Positions 53,706 to 61,698 of a stretch of 64,000 nucleotides of DNA are shown here, one piece after another. The notes under the pieces were generated by a model. That model did not search any database. It saw only the letters and a list, made by a program, of their open reading frames with translations, and was not told where the DNA came from. Both the position numbers and the translations under genes were made by a program. The DNA lies in assembly GCF_047556435.1 (NCBI RefSeq), contig NZ_CP180210.1, positions 930,001 through 994,000 on the forward strand, written 5' to 3'. Numbering within the stretch: position 1 is the first letter of the stretch; every line of letters begins with the position of its first letter. Source of the stretch: Alteromonas sp047556435 (GTDB lineage: Bacteria > Pseudomonadota > Gammaproteobacteria > Enterobacterales > Alteromonadaceae).

Positions 53706-55748
53706 TTATTCAGGCAGCAGGCCATACAAAAAGTTGCTGCCATCTTGCGAATATATGGTGAAGTTATCGATGCTGAATTCGCTGGTGGCAGGCAAATAGG
53801 CTCTGTCATCCTGATGATAGAGCGTATGCGCAAGCTCATCGTCTAATGAGGCTTCGCACACATAAGGCTGCGTGACATTCCCTTCGATTTTGGCTTCACC
53901 AAGTTTAAGATTATAAAACAAATTATTGATAAACAGCGAGCCGGGGAAGGCCTCAGGATCATATAGGTTATATCCCACCATGTTGTTTGATTTTTCTGTT
54001 ATTACGATATTGTTGGTAGCGTTGATCCAGAACGAATCATCATCTTTGAAACGTGACGCTGTAATGCCATTACGCTCAACAGCAATAAAATTGTGAAAAA
54101 TGTTTACCTTGCCCATCGGCCCCGCAATAAGGCCGCCCAGCTTCACGGCTGCCCATTGTTTCCCGCGTTCGTCACCGAGATCATGGATATGGTTATTAAA
54201 GATAAAGCCAGGCCCCAGTCGCGATGGCACGGCACTGATACCGGTATAGGTATTAGAGATATCGTTGTTGTAAACCAGCACGTTATGCTGGCCGCCATCG
54301 ATTTCTATCGCGTCATCGTTGGCGTAGGCGAGAACGTTATTATAAATCGCAGAGTGCCTCACGAATCCACCCAAGGTCTCTCCGTTCTTGCGTCCCTCGA
54401 TCACGTCATTGAATCGATGTTCCGGCGCCCCGGTAAAGCGGTTGTTGCGTAGAATAATTTGTCCTTTGTAACGAGGGTCTTGGTGGTTTCCATAAGCCAG
54501 AAAGGCATTAGGACCTTTAGGGTGTCCATATTCCCAGCTATTTGCCGCTGGCGTTGGGGAGTGCACATGACAGTCTTCTACCGTGATCACGCCAGACTGT
54601 ACAAAGTAGAGGGCAGAGTCATAGTTAATGGGTTGGGCGTCCTCTGACTCAAAAGCTATACCGTTCTTGATGATGTTAGGTTGACGACCCCACCCTGAGA
54701 TATCACAGCCTTTGAACCAAAGGTGGTGTGCGTTTTCTGCATAAACGGCATGAACACGTGCCCCTTTGGTAGTCACATTCTCAAAATACACGTAGCTGTT
54801 GTCACCAATAGCAATGGCGTGTCGGTCGCCTTCTGCGGCAATAACAGGCGTGTCTGCATCACCTACTATCTTCGCCCAGGCTCCCGGCTTTCCTTCTATC
54901 CCCAGTGCTTCCAGATCCAGCGTACCGCCTTGATAGATATCACGAAGATAATGAATATTTTCCGGGTCTACGGGCGGGCTGTCAGGGCGCGTCGTGACAG
55001 TGCGGGCAAAAGTGCCGACGGTGTCATTGTCACGCGTCAGTGTTACTTCAATTTCATAGGTAGTGTCAGGTTTCAGATACACAATCGGGCCAGTAAGTAT
55101 AGATTGCACTGGCTCCCACTCTGGCGCCCGTGCTTTATTCCATGTCTCTTGTCCCTGCTGTCTGAACCGCATCTGCGCGGCCGTGTCCGGCGTTTGCCCG
55201 AATATGGATATGTTCACTGATTCTATCAATGACGTGCTAACCACAGGATAACCGGAAAGGTCACCAGGCTTTTGCTCCGGAATGAAGATTCCTGCTACAT
55301 CCGCATAGCGCTGCAATGTCTCTGTCTCTACTAATTCTGACGACTTTAGCTCCATATACAATGCGTAGCGGTCCAGAGGAAATAGCACAAACGCACTGAT
55401 GACAGCCCACTTCAAATCGGCGTCGTCGCGCGCAGCCACATTCTCGATAGCCTGCCTGATAGCGTCACCCTCTTGCATTCGCAGCAACACGCTGGCGGCG
55501 ACATCAAAGTGCGCGTCGGGCAGGGAGGAGAATAAGTGGCGAAAACGTTTGTCCCTGGACAGGGTATCAACAACATCTGTCGCGTCTTCCTCGCGGACAA
55601 TATTGTTTTCTTCGAAGGTGCTGATAGCAATCATTCCCGGTTGCCCTGAAAAATAGTCGCTGGGGCGCATTCCGGACTTTGCCTGAGAGCAGGCGGTAAG
55701 TATCAAAACCGAGACAATGACAAATACAGTGTAAAGCGTGTGACGCAT
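53706..55748 (-). CDS. Right-handed parallel beta-helix lipoprotein
   Basis: This 680-residue protein begins with a lipoprotein signal (MRHTLYTVFVIVSVLILTAC, lipobox LTAC, acylated Cys20). Residues about 50-250 hold a helical region and a fibronectin-like beta part (YLKPDTTYEIEVTLTRDND). From about 290 to 620 there are short repeated strand-turn units with asparagine ladders (AIEIDGGQHNVLVYNNDISNTYTG, GFIFNNHIHDLG in parts), the pattern of pectate-lyase-like beta-helices. Such proteins are polysaccharide lyases, epimerases or binding proteins. At the border of an EPS locus it may trim or modify the polymer at the outer membrane. Catalytic residues were not identified. Confidence 0.82.
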   Translation of the reverse strand: MRHTLYTVFVIVSVLILTACSQAKSGMRPSDYFSGQPGMIAISTFEENNIVREEDATDVVDTLSRDKRFRHLFSSLPDAHFDVAASVLLRMQEGDAIRQAIENVAARDDADLKWAVISAFVLFPLDRYALYMELKSSELVETETLQRYADVAGIFIPEQKPGDLSGYPVVSTSLIESVNISIFGQTPDTAAQMRFRQQGQETWNKARAPEWEPVQSILTGPIVYLKPDTTYEIEVTLTRDNDTVGTFARTVTTRPDSPPVDPENIHYLRDIYQGGTLDLEALGIEGKPGAWAKIVGDADTPVIAAEGDRHAIAIGDNSYVYFENVTTKGARVHAVYAENAHHLWFKGCDISGWGRQPNIIKNGIAFESEDAQPINYDSALYFVQSGVITVEDCHVHSPTPAANSWEYGHPKGPNAFLAYGNHQDPRYKGQIILRNNRFTGAPEHRFNDVIEGRKNGETLGGFVRHSAIYNNVLAYANDDAIEIDGGQHNVLVYNNDISNTYTGISAVPSRLGPGFIFNNHIHDLGDERGKQWAAVKLGGLIAGPMGKVNIFHNFIAVERNGITASRFKDDDSFWINATNNIVITEKSNNMVGYNLYDPEAFPGSLFINNLFYNLKLGEAKIEGNVTQPYVCEASLDDELAHTLYHQDDRAYLPATSEFSIDNFTIYSQDGSNFLYGLLPE

Positions 55749-56288
55749 AGCTTCTCCGAAGTTGGTTTATCAGCGAACGTCCGTGGCATTCCCATTGCGA
55801 CTATAAAAAGCGCTGTCGAAGGCCTCAATGGAAAACAAGTCCCGTCGGACTGCGAGATAGGCGAATCGGTATCAATTTGTGCATTTGCAGCGTTACCTGG
55901 TTTTTTTGTTCCAACGGTTAAGGAGACCAGGCGCTTATACAGTGACAGTCGGTTACTGTCATACAAGCCAAATCACCAGGTAGCGGCAAAGCGTTACGGT
56001 TAGTTAAAAGGCAACATTGATGCCAATGCCTCCGATATTACACGCTGGCTCTGCTATCCGCATGACAGGCTGTAAACAGGCTCCGACAGAGGGAGCACGT
56101 TGGCCAGATGAAGCTGTTATAAGCGAACATGTGTGGCGGATTAACGACAATCTCAGTAAAGATTTTCCCGGTAATAGTTCAGAGTGTGTAAGTGTTGCAA
56201 CTACACATGCTGGTAACCGCCATGCGATGCCAGCTTTATCGTGGTTGACGGGATTGTCAGAAAGAAATGATAAACGACAATGTGATGA
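55749..56288. other. Intergenic region upstream of the beta-helix gene
   Basis: No supportable gene is seen in 540 bp. A 7-bp inverted repeat (TGACAGT 55943-55949, ACTGTCA 55955-55961) with a 5-nt loop may be a regulator site for the minus-strand lipoprotein gene, about 200 bp away. Open frames of 87 and 133 codons on the plus strand lack ribosome-binding sites and domain content. Confidence 0.4.
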
Positions 56289-56786
56289 TTATACCGGCGT
56301 GCTTGCGCCAAGCCGGGCCGCCCAGTGTAGCGATTCGCGTGTCAGTGTATTGGCATTCAACGCAGGCATGCTGTGTAAGATTGGGTACGCGCTTGAGGAA
56401 GGGATACGACAGGCGTGACACAGTGCATAAAACATCAGTGCGCAGCGATGCATTGAATCGTCACAGTAAAAGTAAACGTACGCGCCTTCTTTAAGTAGTT
56501 GTGACAGCTCGGTCAGATACTGATGCAGATGTGTGCGCTGGATGTCTGAGGCTGACAAGGTTTGATGCACCGGCATCCACAGCCATTCCAGCCCGGTATC
56601 GCGGGTGAACTGGCGCCAGTGAGTTGCATTTTCTTCATCGGTAAGAAACGCCGCGATATGGGAAACGCCCTGCGCTTTAAGGTTTCTTAATCGTTCTTCA
56701 TTCGGTTCTGTTCCAAAGGCTAACTGGCCCGCATACAGACTAAATGAAGACAACGTTGCATTCTCGGATTGTAGTGTTTCGGTCAT
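56289..56786 (-). CDS. Protein tyrosine phosphatase-like protein with C(X)5R motif
   Basis: This 165-residue protein has the order of a dual-specificity-like phosphatase: RLRNLKAQGVSHIAAFLTDEE early, EWLWMPVHQTLSASDIQ in the middle with an acidic residue, HQYLTELSQLLKEGAYVYFYCDDSMHR (in parts) and a final helix. Cys108 and Arg114 in CDDSMHR give a formal C(X)5R signature, but the usual glycines and terminal S/T of HCxxGxxRS/T are lost (C follows R). Activity is therefore uncertain and it could be a pseudophosphatase. ATG 56786 overlaps the upstream hemolysin III gene stop by 4 bp, so they are coupled. Confidence 0.65.
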   Translation of the reverse strand: MTETLQSENATLSSFSLYAGQLAFGTEPNEERLRNLKAQGVSHIAAFLTDEENATHWRQFTRDTGLEWLWMPVHQTLSASDIQRTHLHQYLTELSQLLKEGAYVYFYCDDSMHRCALMFYALCHACRIPSSSAYPILHSMPALNANTLTRESLHWAARLGASTPV

Positions 56787-57418
56787 ACCACGTAGTAATA
56801 GATAGAGAAATAATGACAAATACAGCCGCCCAGCACAAACAGATGCCAGATGGCGTGAGTATATTTCACTTTCTTGGCTACGTAAAAGAACACACCTAAA
56901 CTAAAACAGATGCCACCGGCAACTAACAGCCACAGGCCTGCACCCGGTAACGATACATAAAGCGGGTAAATGAGCCCAAGCGCAATCCAGCCCATCAGCA
57001 GATATGTCATTACCGATACTTTAGGAAAACGGTGCTGTGCTATTAGCTTAAACGCGACACCCCCTATGGCGAGGGTCCAGATCACCGCCGTCATCGTAAT
57101 CCCCAGCCAGCCACCGATGGCGACCAGCAATAAGGGGGTGTACGTGCCGGCGATTAACAAATAGATGGCGCTGTGATCAAATAGCTTGAGAAGCCCTTTG
57201 GCCTTTTGATGAGAGATGGCGTGATAGAGCGTTGAGCTTAAAAACATCAGTATCAGGGTAGAGCCATACACTGCAGCAGCAGTTACCGCCAGCGGATGCT
57301 CTGCTCTGAACAACATAAATACCAGACCGACAATCGCCGCAATAAACCCAAGACCATGGCTGACACTGTTTAGCCATTCCTCTATCACGCTGTAAGCGCG
57401 TTTTGGCATGTTTGTCAT
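56783..57418 (-). CDS. Hemolysin III / PAQR family membrane protein
   Basis: This 211-residue protein has seven membrane segments and the PAQR/hemolysin III motifs: EEWLNSVSHGLGFIAAIVG, SSTLYHAISHQKAKGLLKLFDHSAIYLLIAG (in parts) with the SxxxH and HxxD metal-site residues, and the C-terminal HAIWHLFVLGGCICHYFSIY with HxxxH. Relatives include E. coli YqfA and eukaryotic progestin/adipoQ receptors with ceramidase-like sites. The bacterial function is not firmly known. ATG 57418 has GAGAGG upstream; the longer frame has no similarity. Confidence 0.92.
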   Translation of the reverse strand: MTNMPKRAYSVIEEWLNSVSHGLGFIAAIVGLVFMLFRAEHPLAVTAAAVYGSTLILMFLSSTLYHAISHQKAKGLLKLFDHSAIYLLIAGTYTPLLLVAIGGWLGITMTAVIWTLAIGGVAFKLIAQHRFPKVSVMTYLLMGWIALGLIYPLYVSLPGAGLWLLVAGGICFSLGVFFYVAKKVKYTHAIWHLFVLGGCICHYFSIYYYVV

Positions 57419-57606
57419 GATAAGCCCTCTCTCAACTGGTAGGATCTCATTGTAGAATTTCAGCGTACAGATGTACACCCAAATTCCGGTTCCTGCATGA
57501 ATAACATGACATTCTGATGACGCTTGTCCAGTAGGCAGCATAGATCACAACGTTACTATTCGGGTAACTTCTGGTATCCGCGTCGGGCGCAGTTGCACAA
57601 TAATCG

Positions 57607-58056
57607 TTATTCAAAATCACATACTGGTTTGTCGAGACAGTCGCTTAACTTATCTATGAGATCACGAAGTTGAATGGCCTCATCGGCGGTTAATGTATTG
57701 AGGTTGCAAACCATCTGATGAGGGATGTTTTTGGCATGCGCTTTGGCATCAGCGCCAGTCTTCGTCAACGTGACGCGACGACTCCGTTTATCGTGCTTGT
57801 CTGCGATAAGCGCGAGATACCCTTTATCCTGAAGCTTTCTGAGAATGAGCGTCATGGCACCGCCATCAATGCGCGTGCGGCGAAGTAATTCACTGATAGT
57901 GATGTCGTCTTGTTCCCACAACGCCATCATGACCACGTACTGGGGATACGTAATATCCAGTGATTTAAGCAGTGGTCGGTAAGCGCGGGAAAATGCATTC
58001 GACACGGTGTAAAACCGATGACAAAGCTGGTTTTCCAGCTTCAGTGCGTCAGACAT
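57607..58056 (-). CDS. ohrR: Organic peroxide-sensing MarR-family repressor OhrR
   Basis: This 149-residue regulator has the MarR winged helix (ITISELLRRTRIDGGAMTLILRKLQDKGYL in parts; wing DKHDKRSRRVTLTKTG) and, near the N-terminus, LENQLCHRFYTVSNAFSRAYRPLL, in which Cys12 corresponds to the reactive cysteine of OhrR proteins. TYPQYVVMMALWE also follows OhrR. Oxidation of this cysteine by organic hydroperoxides releases the repressor from DNA. It is divergent from ohr, and two identical palindromes lie between them. ATG 58056 is preferred; nine codons upstream overlap the first operator. Confidence 0.93.
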   Translation of the reverse strand: MSDALKLENQLCHRFYTVSNAFSRAYRPLLKSLDITYPQYVVMMALWEQDDITISELLRRTRIDGGAMTLILRKLQDKGYLALIADKHDKRSRRVTLTKTGADAKAHAKNIPHQMVCNLNTLTADEAIQLRDLIDKLSDCLDKPVCDFE

Positions 58057-58085
58057 AGTGAATACCTTTAACAAAATACCCATTT

Positions 58086-58100
58086 ATTTTGCATGCAAAG
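58086..58100. promoter_or_regulatory. OhrR operator 1
   Basis: The palindrome TTTGCATGCAAA (58088-58099) within TTTTGCATGCAAAG lies 30 bp upstream of ohrR. It recurs identically 47 bp away. Confidence 0.8.
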
Positions 58101-58132
58101 CACTTGATCTTCAATAAGGAATGCCGTAATTT

Positions 58133-58147
58133 GTTTTGCATGCAAAG
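58133..58147. promoter_or_regulatory. OhrR operator 2
   Basis: The same palindrome TTTGCATGCAAA (58135-58146) lies about 34 bp upstream of ohr. Two copies of a 14-bp identical sequence in one divergent region strongly suggest the OhrR binding sites. Confidence 0.8.
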
Positions 58148-58179
58148 TAAATGATTGGCATTTAACAAAGGAGAGCAAC

Positions 58180-58608
58180 ATGCATAAGCTAGAACAGGTA
58201 GTGTATACAGGTACAGCAACCGCAACCGGCGGCCGTGAAGGTGTCGCGACGTCCAGTGATGGTGCGTTGGATGTTAAACTCTCAACGCCAAAAGCGCTGG
58301 GTGGTGCAGGTGGTGAAGGGACTAACCCAGAGCAAATGTTCGCTGCAGGGTATTCCGCGTGCTTCATTGGTGCACTTAAACACGTTGCAGCGGCGGAAAA
58401 AGTAAAGCTGGGCAGTGATATCAGCGTAACCGGTGATGTCTCAATAGGTCCTATTCCACAAGGGTTCGCGATTGCTGTAAAGCTGACGGTAGACCTTGGT
58501 GATATTGACAAAGAGACAGCGCAATCACTGGTCGATAAAGCACATCAGGTGTGTCCTTATTCCAACGCGACGCGCGGGAATATTGAAGTCGAACTAACGC
58601 TGGCGTAA
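58180..58608 (+). CDS. ohr: Organic hydroperoxide resistance protein Ohr
   Basis: This 142-residue OsmC/Ohr family thiol peroxidase reduces organic hydroperoxides. Both redox cysteines are present: Cys61 (GYSACFIGAL) and Cys125 (HQVCPYSNATRGN), as are the N-terminal YTGTATATGGREG and NPEQMFAAG. The length is that of typical Ohr. It is divergent from ohrR and has GGAG 8 bp before the start. A strong terminator follows. Confidence 0.97.
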   Translation: MHKLEQVVYTGTATATGGREGVATSSDGALDVKLSTPKALGGAGGEGTNPEQMFAAGYSACFIGALKHVAAAEKVKLGSDISVTGDVSIGPIPQGFAIAVKLTVDLGDIDKETAQSLVDKAHQVCPYSNATRGNIEVELTLA

Positions 58609-58695
58609 ACCTGGGAAGAAGTGGTTCCTTCTGGTAAATGTAAGCTGGCTAATTGATCTGACGTCGTTGACGTTACTATCAGTACCAGAAAGGTC

Positions 58696-58722
58696 AAGGC
58701 CGCCATGACGCGGCCTTTTTTA
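58696..58722 (+). terminator. Rho-independent terminator of ohr
   Basis: AAGGCCGC (58696-58703) pairs with GCGGCCTT (58710-58717) around a 6-nt loop, followed by a T tract through 58721. It also faces the convergent transporter gene. Confidence 0.92.
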
Positions 58723-58753
58723 TGTCCGGCCTACCGAAAAAGCCGCATCTGGC

Positions 58754-59626
58754 TCAGGCTGCACGTCGCTTTTTGACTCTGATCCCGGAAAATTGTCTGA
58801 GGTTCGCAATCAGTGCGCCTACAAGAATGAGGCTCAATGCAGTTAGCACAGCCGTATTGAGCGGGCTGATATCAAATACAAACAGGGCCATGCTGGATAT
58901 CACCGGTGTGGTAAAGCTAAGCGATGCCAACATTGCGCGGTTACCCTGCTTCATTCCTATATCCCACAGATAAAACGCGCCTCCGACAGGCCCCAGGCCC
59001 AGTAATAGTGCGCTGAGCCATTGTCCTGCAGTTAAATCCCAGTGGGTCGCTTCAGTAAAGCCATGGAACACCAGAGCAAGGATGGCTACTGCTAGAGACA
59101 CCCAGCCAATATCATCCACATTACTGTGAGATGCTGAGAGAAACCAGGAATACCCTGACCAGATTAGCGCGCACGTGGCTGCCAGCAGGTAGCCGGGAAC
59201 ATGGCGGGCTTCAAACCCAACGTCGCCATTATTTAGCAGCAGAAGGGTGGTTCCTGTGAAGCCGATAGCGCCACCGGCCAGCGCCAGCAAACGGTTCCCG
59301 CTGTTAGCCACAAAGATACCTAACAGCAGTGGCCATAAATAGGCAATGAGGCTGACCTCAATAGCAGGCGCCAGACGAATGGCCTGAAAATAGCACCAGT
59401 GAAAGCCGAAAAGACTGCCAACCTGAACCAGCCATTGACCGGCAGATAATGTTGGCAGAGAAAAAAGCGGCGTGCCGCCAATCATTCTCTTCACCAGCAA
59501 CAATAAAAACGATACAAAAAAGCAAATAAACAGTAACTGAAAAGACGGTATTGCTGAGGTGCTAACGCTCAATGTTGCCAACAGTCCCCACATAAAAATC
59601 GCTGAAAAGCCTGCGAAAGTTGTCAT
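58754..59626 (-). CDS. DMT (EamA) family transporter
   Basis: This 290-residue inner-membrane protein has ten predicted membrane segments in two EamA repeats (about 1-135 and 145-280), starting MTTFAGFSAIFMWGLLATLSV and including FHWCYFQAIRLAPAIEVSLIAYLWPLLLG (in parts), a pattern close to aromatic amino acid exporters of the YddG type. The substrate is unknown. ATG 59626 is preferred over a start twelve codons upstream. A heptanucleotide tandem repeat lies about 155 bp upstream of the start, between this gene and the araC-type gene transcribed in the same direction. Confidence 0.88.
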   Translation of the reverse strand: MTTFAGFSAIFMWGLLATLSVSTSAIPSFQLLFICFFVSFLLLLVKRMIGGTPLFSLPTLSAGQWLVQVGSLFGFHWCYFQAIRLAPAIEVSLIAYLWPLLLGIFVANSGNRLLALAGGAIGFTGTTLLLLNNGDVGFEARHVPGYLLAATCALIWSGYSWFLSASHSNVDDIGWVSLAVAILALVFHGFTEATHWDLTAGQWLSALLLGLGPVGGAFYLWDIGMKQGNRAMLASLSFTTPVISSMALFVFDISPLNTAVLTALSLILVGALIANLRQFSGIRVKKRRAA

Positions 59627-59947
59627 AAAATGAAGTGATATTCGAAAAGTGAATATCACCATGATATTTGAAAATGCTGACTTTGTTTTTGCTGAAAAGG
59701 CGCTATTGATAGCCGTAAAGACGGAGTTTGCCCCTTGGGGCTGCGGTATTGTGACAATTTGTCAGTGGATATCCTTTTGGCAAACAGCAAACAGCAAACA
59801 GCAAACAGCAAACAGCAAACAGCAAACAGCAAACAGCAAACAGCCAACAGCCAAACAACTATTGCTTCCAGGCTTTCATATTTCAAAGCCTGTATGAGGC
59901 GCATCCTTGTGCAATCCGGGACCACATCAGCCTTATGCTTTTAGTTG
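59627..59947. other. Intergenic region holding the repeat array
   Basis: Apart from the heptamer array nothing is recognised. Open frames across it, on either strand, are created by the stop-free repeat and are not supported as genes. Confidence 0.5.
59781..59857. repeat. Heptanucleotide tandem repeat (CAAACAG)n
   Basis: Nine perfect copies of CAAACAG run from 59781 to 59843, followed by one variant CCAACAG (59844-59850) and a degraded unit CCAAACA (59851-59857). The array lies in the 321-bp gap upstream of the transporter gene. Such arrays change copy number by slipped-strand mispairing. Confidence 0.95.
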
Positions 59948-60664
59948 TTAAGTTCGCTTGGCGCTGTAGGCGCTGGGCGATTCGCCAAAAAACGCAGCAA
60001 AGCGCCTGCTGAACGCCGATAAGTCGGTGTAGCCGGCCTCCTGCGCCACCCGGTAAACCGGCAGGTCGGTATGGGTAAGCAGCGCCCGTGCGGTTTTCAT
60101 CCGCTCCTGGGTAATATACTGTCCGCAGGTAATACCGGTAGCGGCTTTGAATCGTTTTTTTAACTGCGTGACCCCAAGACACGCCACATCAGCCAGTTCG
60201 GCTAACGGTAATGCCGATGCCAGATTGTCATGAATATGTGCTTTGACTGCTGAAATGCGAGGGTCGGTGACGCCGGGGGCCGTCAGGGCGTTTATCAGCT
60301 GTTTGAAAAGCTGAACCAGCATAGACATATCTTGCCCGGAGGTGTCAGTGGCTAACTTCGCTTCAATAAACAACAGGTATAACTGGGTAGCCTTATCCAG
60401 TGACAATAAAGGGGAGTCGGGGAGATGTGCTGATGCCGGAACGTCCGACAAGTCAGCGACCACAAAGCGAGAGGCGTCATTGGCCCGGAAACCGTGTTGT
60501 TGTCCCGGCGCAATAACGATTGCTTCTCCCACCCCTACAGCCCCCTGATAGTTATCCATTGCCATCTCAATATTGCCATGCAGGGGCAATACCATTTGGC
60601 AATAGTCATGAGTGTGACTATCCATCGTCAGGGTGTAGGAGCGAATTGACAGTGATTCAGTCAT
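59948..60664 (-). CDS. AraC family transcriptional regulator
   Basis: This 238-residue regulator has an N-terminal cupin domain (SHTHDYCQMVLPLHGNIEMA, then GEAIVIAPGQQHGFRAND) and a C-terminal AraC DNA-binding domain with two helix-turn-helix units (LPLAELADVACLGVTQLKKRFKAATG in parts, and PVYRVAQEAGYTDLSAFSRRFAAFFGESPSAY in parts). It lies 8 bp after the phzF-like gene and upstream of the EamA transporter gene, so it may regulate the transporter as in other AraC-exporter pairs. The ligand is unknown. Confidence 0.92.
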   Translation of the reverse strand: MTESLSIRSYTLTMDSHTHDYCQMVLPLHGNIEMAMDNYQGAVGVGEAIVIAPGQQHGFRANDASRFVVADLSDVPASAHLPDSPLLSLDKATQLYLLFIEAKLATDTSGQDMSMLVQLFKQLINALTAPGVTDPRISAVKAHIHDNLASALPLAELADVACLGVTQLKKRFKAATGITCGQYITQERMKTARALLTHTDLPVYRVAQEAGYTDLSAFSRRFAAFFGESPSAYSAKRT

Positions 60665-60672
60665 CTCTTACC

Positions 60673-61563
60673 TCATTCAGGCTCTGGCACCGCAATGCAA
60701 CCCTGAATCGATGTCACGGCCTGTCCGGCTACCAGAATGGCACTTTCGCTAATCGATAAGGTGATGTTGCCATTGCGACCTACGTTGTGACCCTGACGGG
60801 AGAATACTTCTCCACTGGCTTGCCCGGGTAATGCGAAATGCCGAATAAACGCCGCAACGCACCCATTACCACTGCCGCAAACCGGATCTTCAGGAATGCC
60901 GCAGGAGGGGGCGAAAGCGCGTACTGAAATTGTCGGAGTCACTGCGCTTGAGTCGTAGCCAAACACGCAAGTTCCGGTGGCATCAAGCAGGTTATCGAGT
61001 GCCTGGAGTGCCTGAAAATCCGGTGATAACGCCCCCACTGATTGATGATTATCAAGCTGCGCTACAATCCACCGTGGCCCGGCATCAACCAATTGCGCGG
61101 GCGTATCCGATACCAGCTCACACCCCAACGCGGCAGATAGCATGTTTTGCTGCGCCGCGTTCAGTGGGGTCATTGAGGTTGCAGGCATAGCGAAGGCGAT
61201 TGTCTGGCTGGAAGGCGCATCATTGGAAACCCGCAGCGGAATTATTCCTGCTTTACACGACTGCAGCAATTGGCCGTTTGTTGCCGATATCACCCCAGCC
61301 TCAAGCAGTGCAAAGGCCGTCCCGATGGTCGGGTGTCCGGCAAAGGGCAGCTCGCGGCGCGGAGTGAATATTCGGACATGATAATCTGCATCGCAGGTGT
61401 GCCGGGGGAAGACAAATGTCGTTTCTGACAGATTCGTCCAGTTTGCGATGGCCTGCATCTGCTTGTCAGTCAGTCCTGTTGCGTCCATTACCACAGCAAC
61501 CGGGTTGCCTTGAAAAGGCGTGGTAGTAAACACATCTACCTGTCTGAAATCGCTTTGCCGCAT
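60673..61563 (-). CDS. PhzF family isomerase/epimerase-like protein
   Basis: This 296-residue protein has the duplicated diaminopimelate-epimerase fold of the PhzF family. Seen are QVDVFTTTPFQGNPVAVVMDA, the active-site NLSETTFVFP with glutamate, FTPRRELPFAGHPTIGTAFALL, and EDPVCGSGNGCVAAF. PhzF itself isomerises a phenazine precursor, but no phenazine genes are nearby; most homologues in non-producers have unknown substrates. ATG 61563 (MRQSDFRQVDVF) is preferred over starts 12 and 18 codons earlier, since the family begins here. It forms an operon with the AraC regulator. Confidence 0.9.
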   Translation of the reverse strand: MRQSDFRQVDVFTTTPFQGNPVAVVMDATGLTDKQMQAIANWTNLSETTFVFPRHTCDADYHVRIFTPRRELPFAGHPTIGTAFALLEAGVISATNGQLLQSCKAGIIPLRVSNDAPSSQTIAFAMPATSMTPLNAAQQNMLSAALGCELVSDTPAQLVDAGPRWIVAQLDNHQSVGALSPDFQALQALDNLLDATGTCVFGYDSSAVTPTISVRAFAPSCGIPEDPVCGSGNGCVAAFIRHFALPGQASGEVFSRQGHNVGRNGNITLSISESAILVAGQAVTSIQGCIAVPEPE

Positions 61564-61698
61564 CCGGGAAATCTCCGCATATTCTAAAAACGCTGCCATT
61601 CTCGCAGCACCATGCATACTGGCGTATAAAACCTAAGCTCTACCCATTGGGTGAAGCATGCTACAACATACTAAACCTATATTACTTTTACACTGTTC

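Noticed and set aside
55740..56418. Plus-strand frames of 87 and 133 codons
   Set aside because: No ribosome-binding site, signal or domain; one overlaps the phosphatase-like gene in antisense.
58068..58511. 147-codon minus-strand frame opposite ohr
   Set aside because: It is antisense to ohr and covers the operators; ohr has full family motifs.
59649..59944. Open frames running through the CAAACAG array
   Set aside because: The repeat is free of stops in several frames on both strands, so length alone is not evidence of coding.
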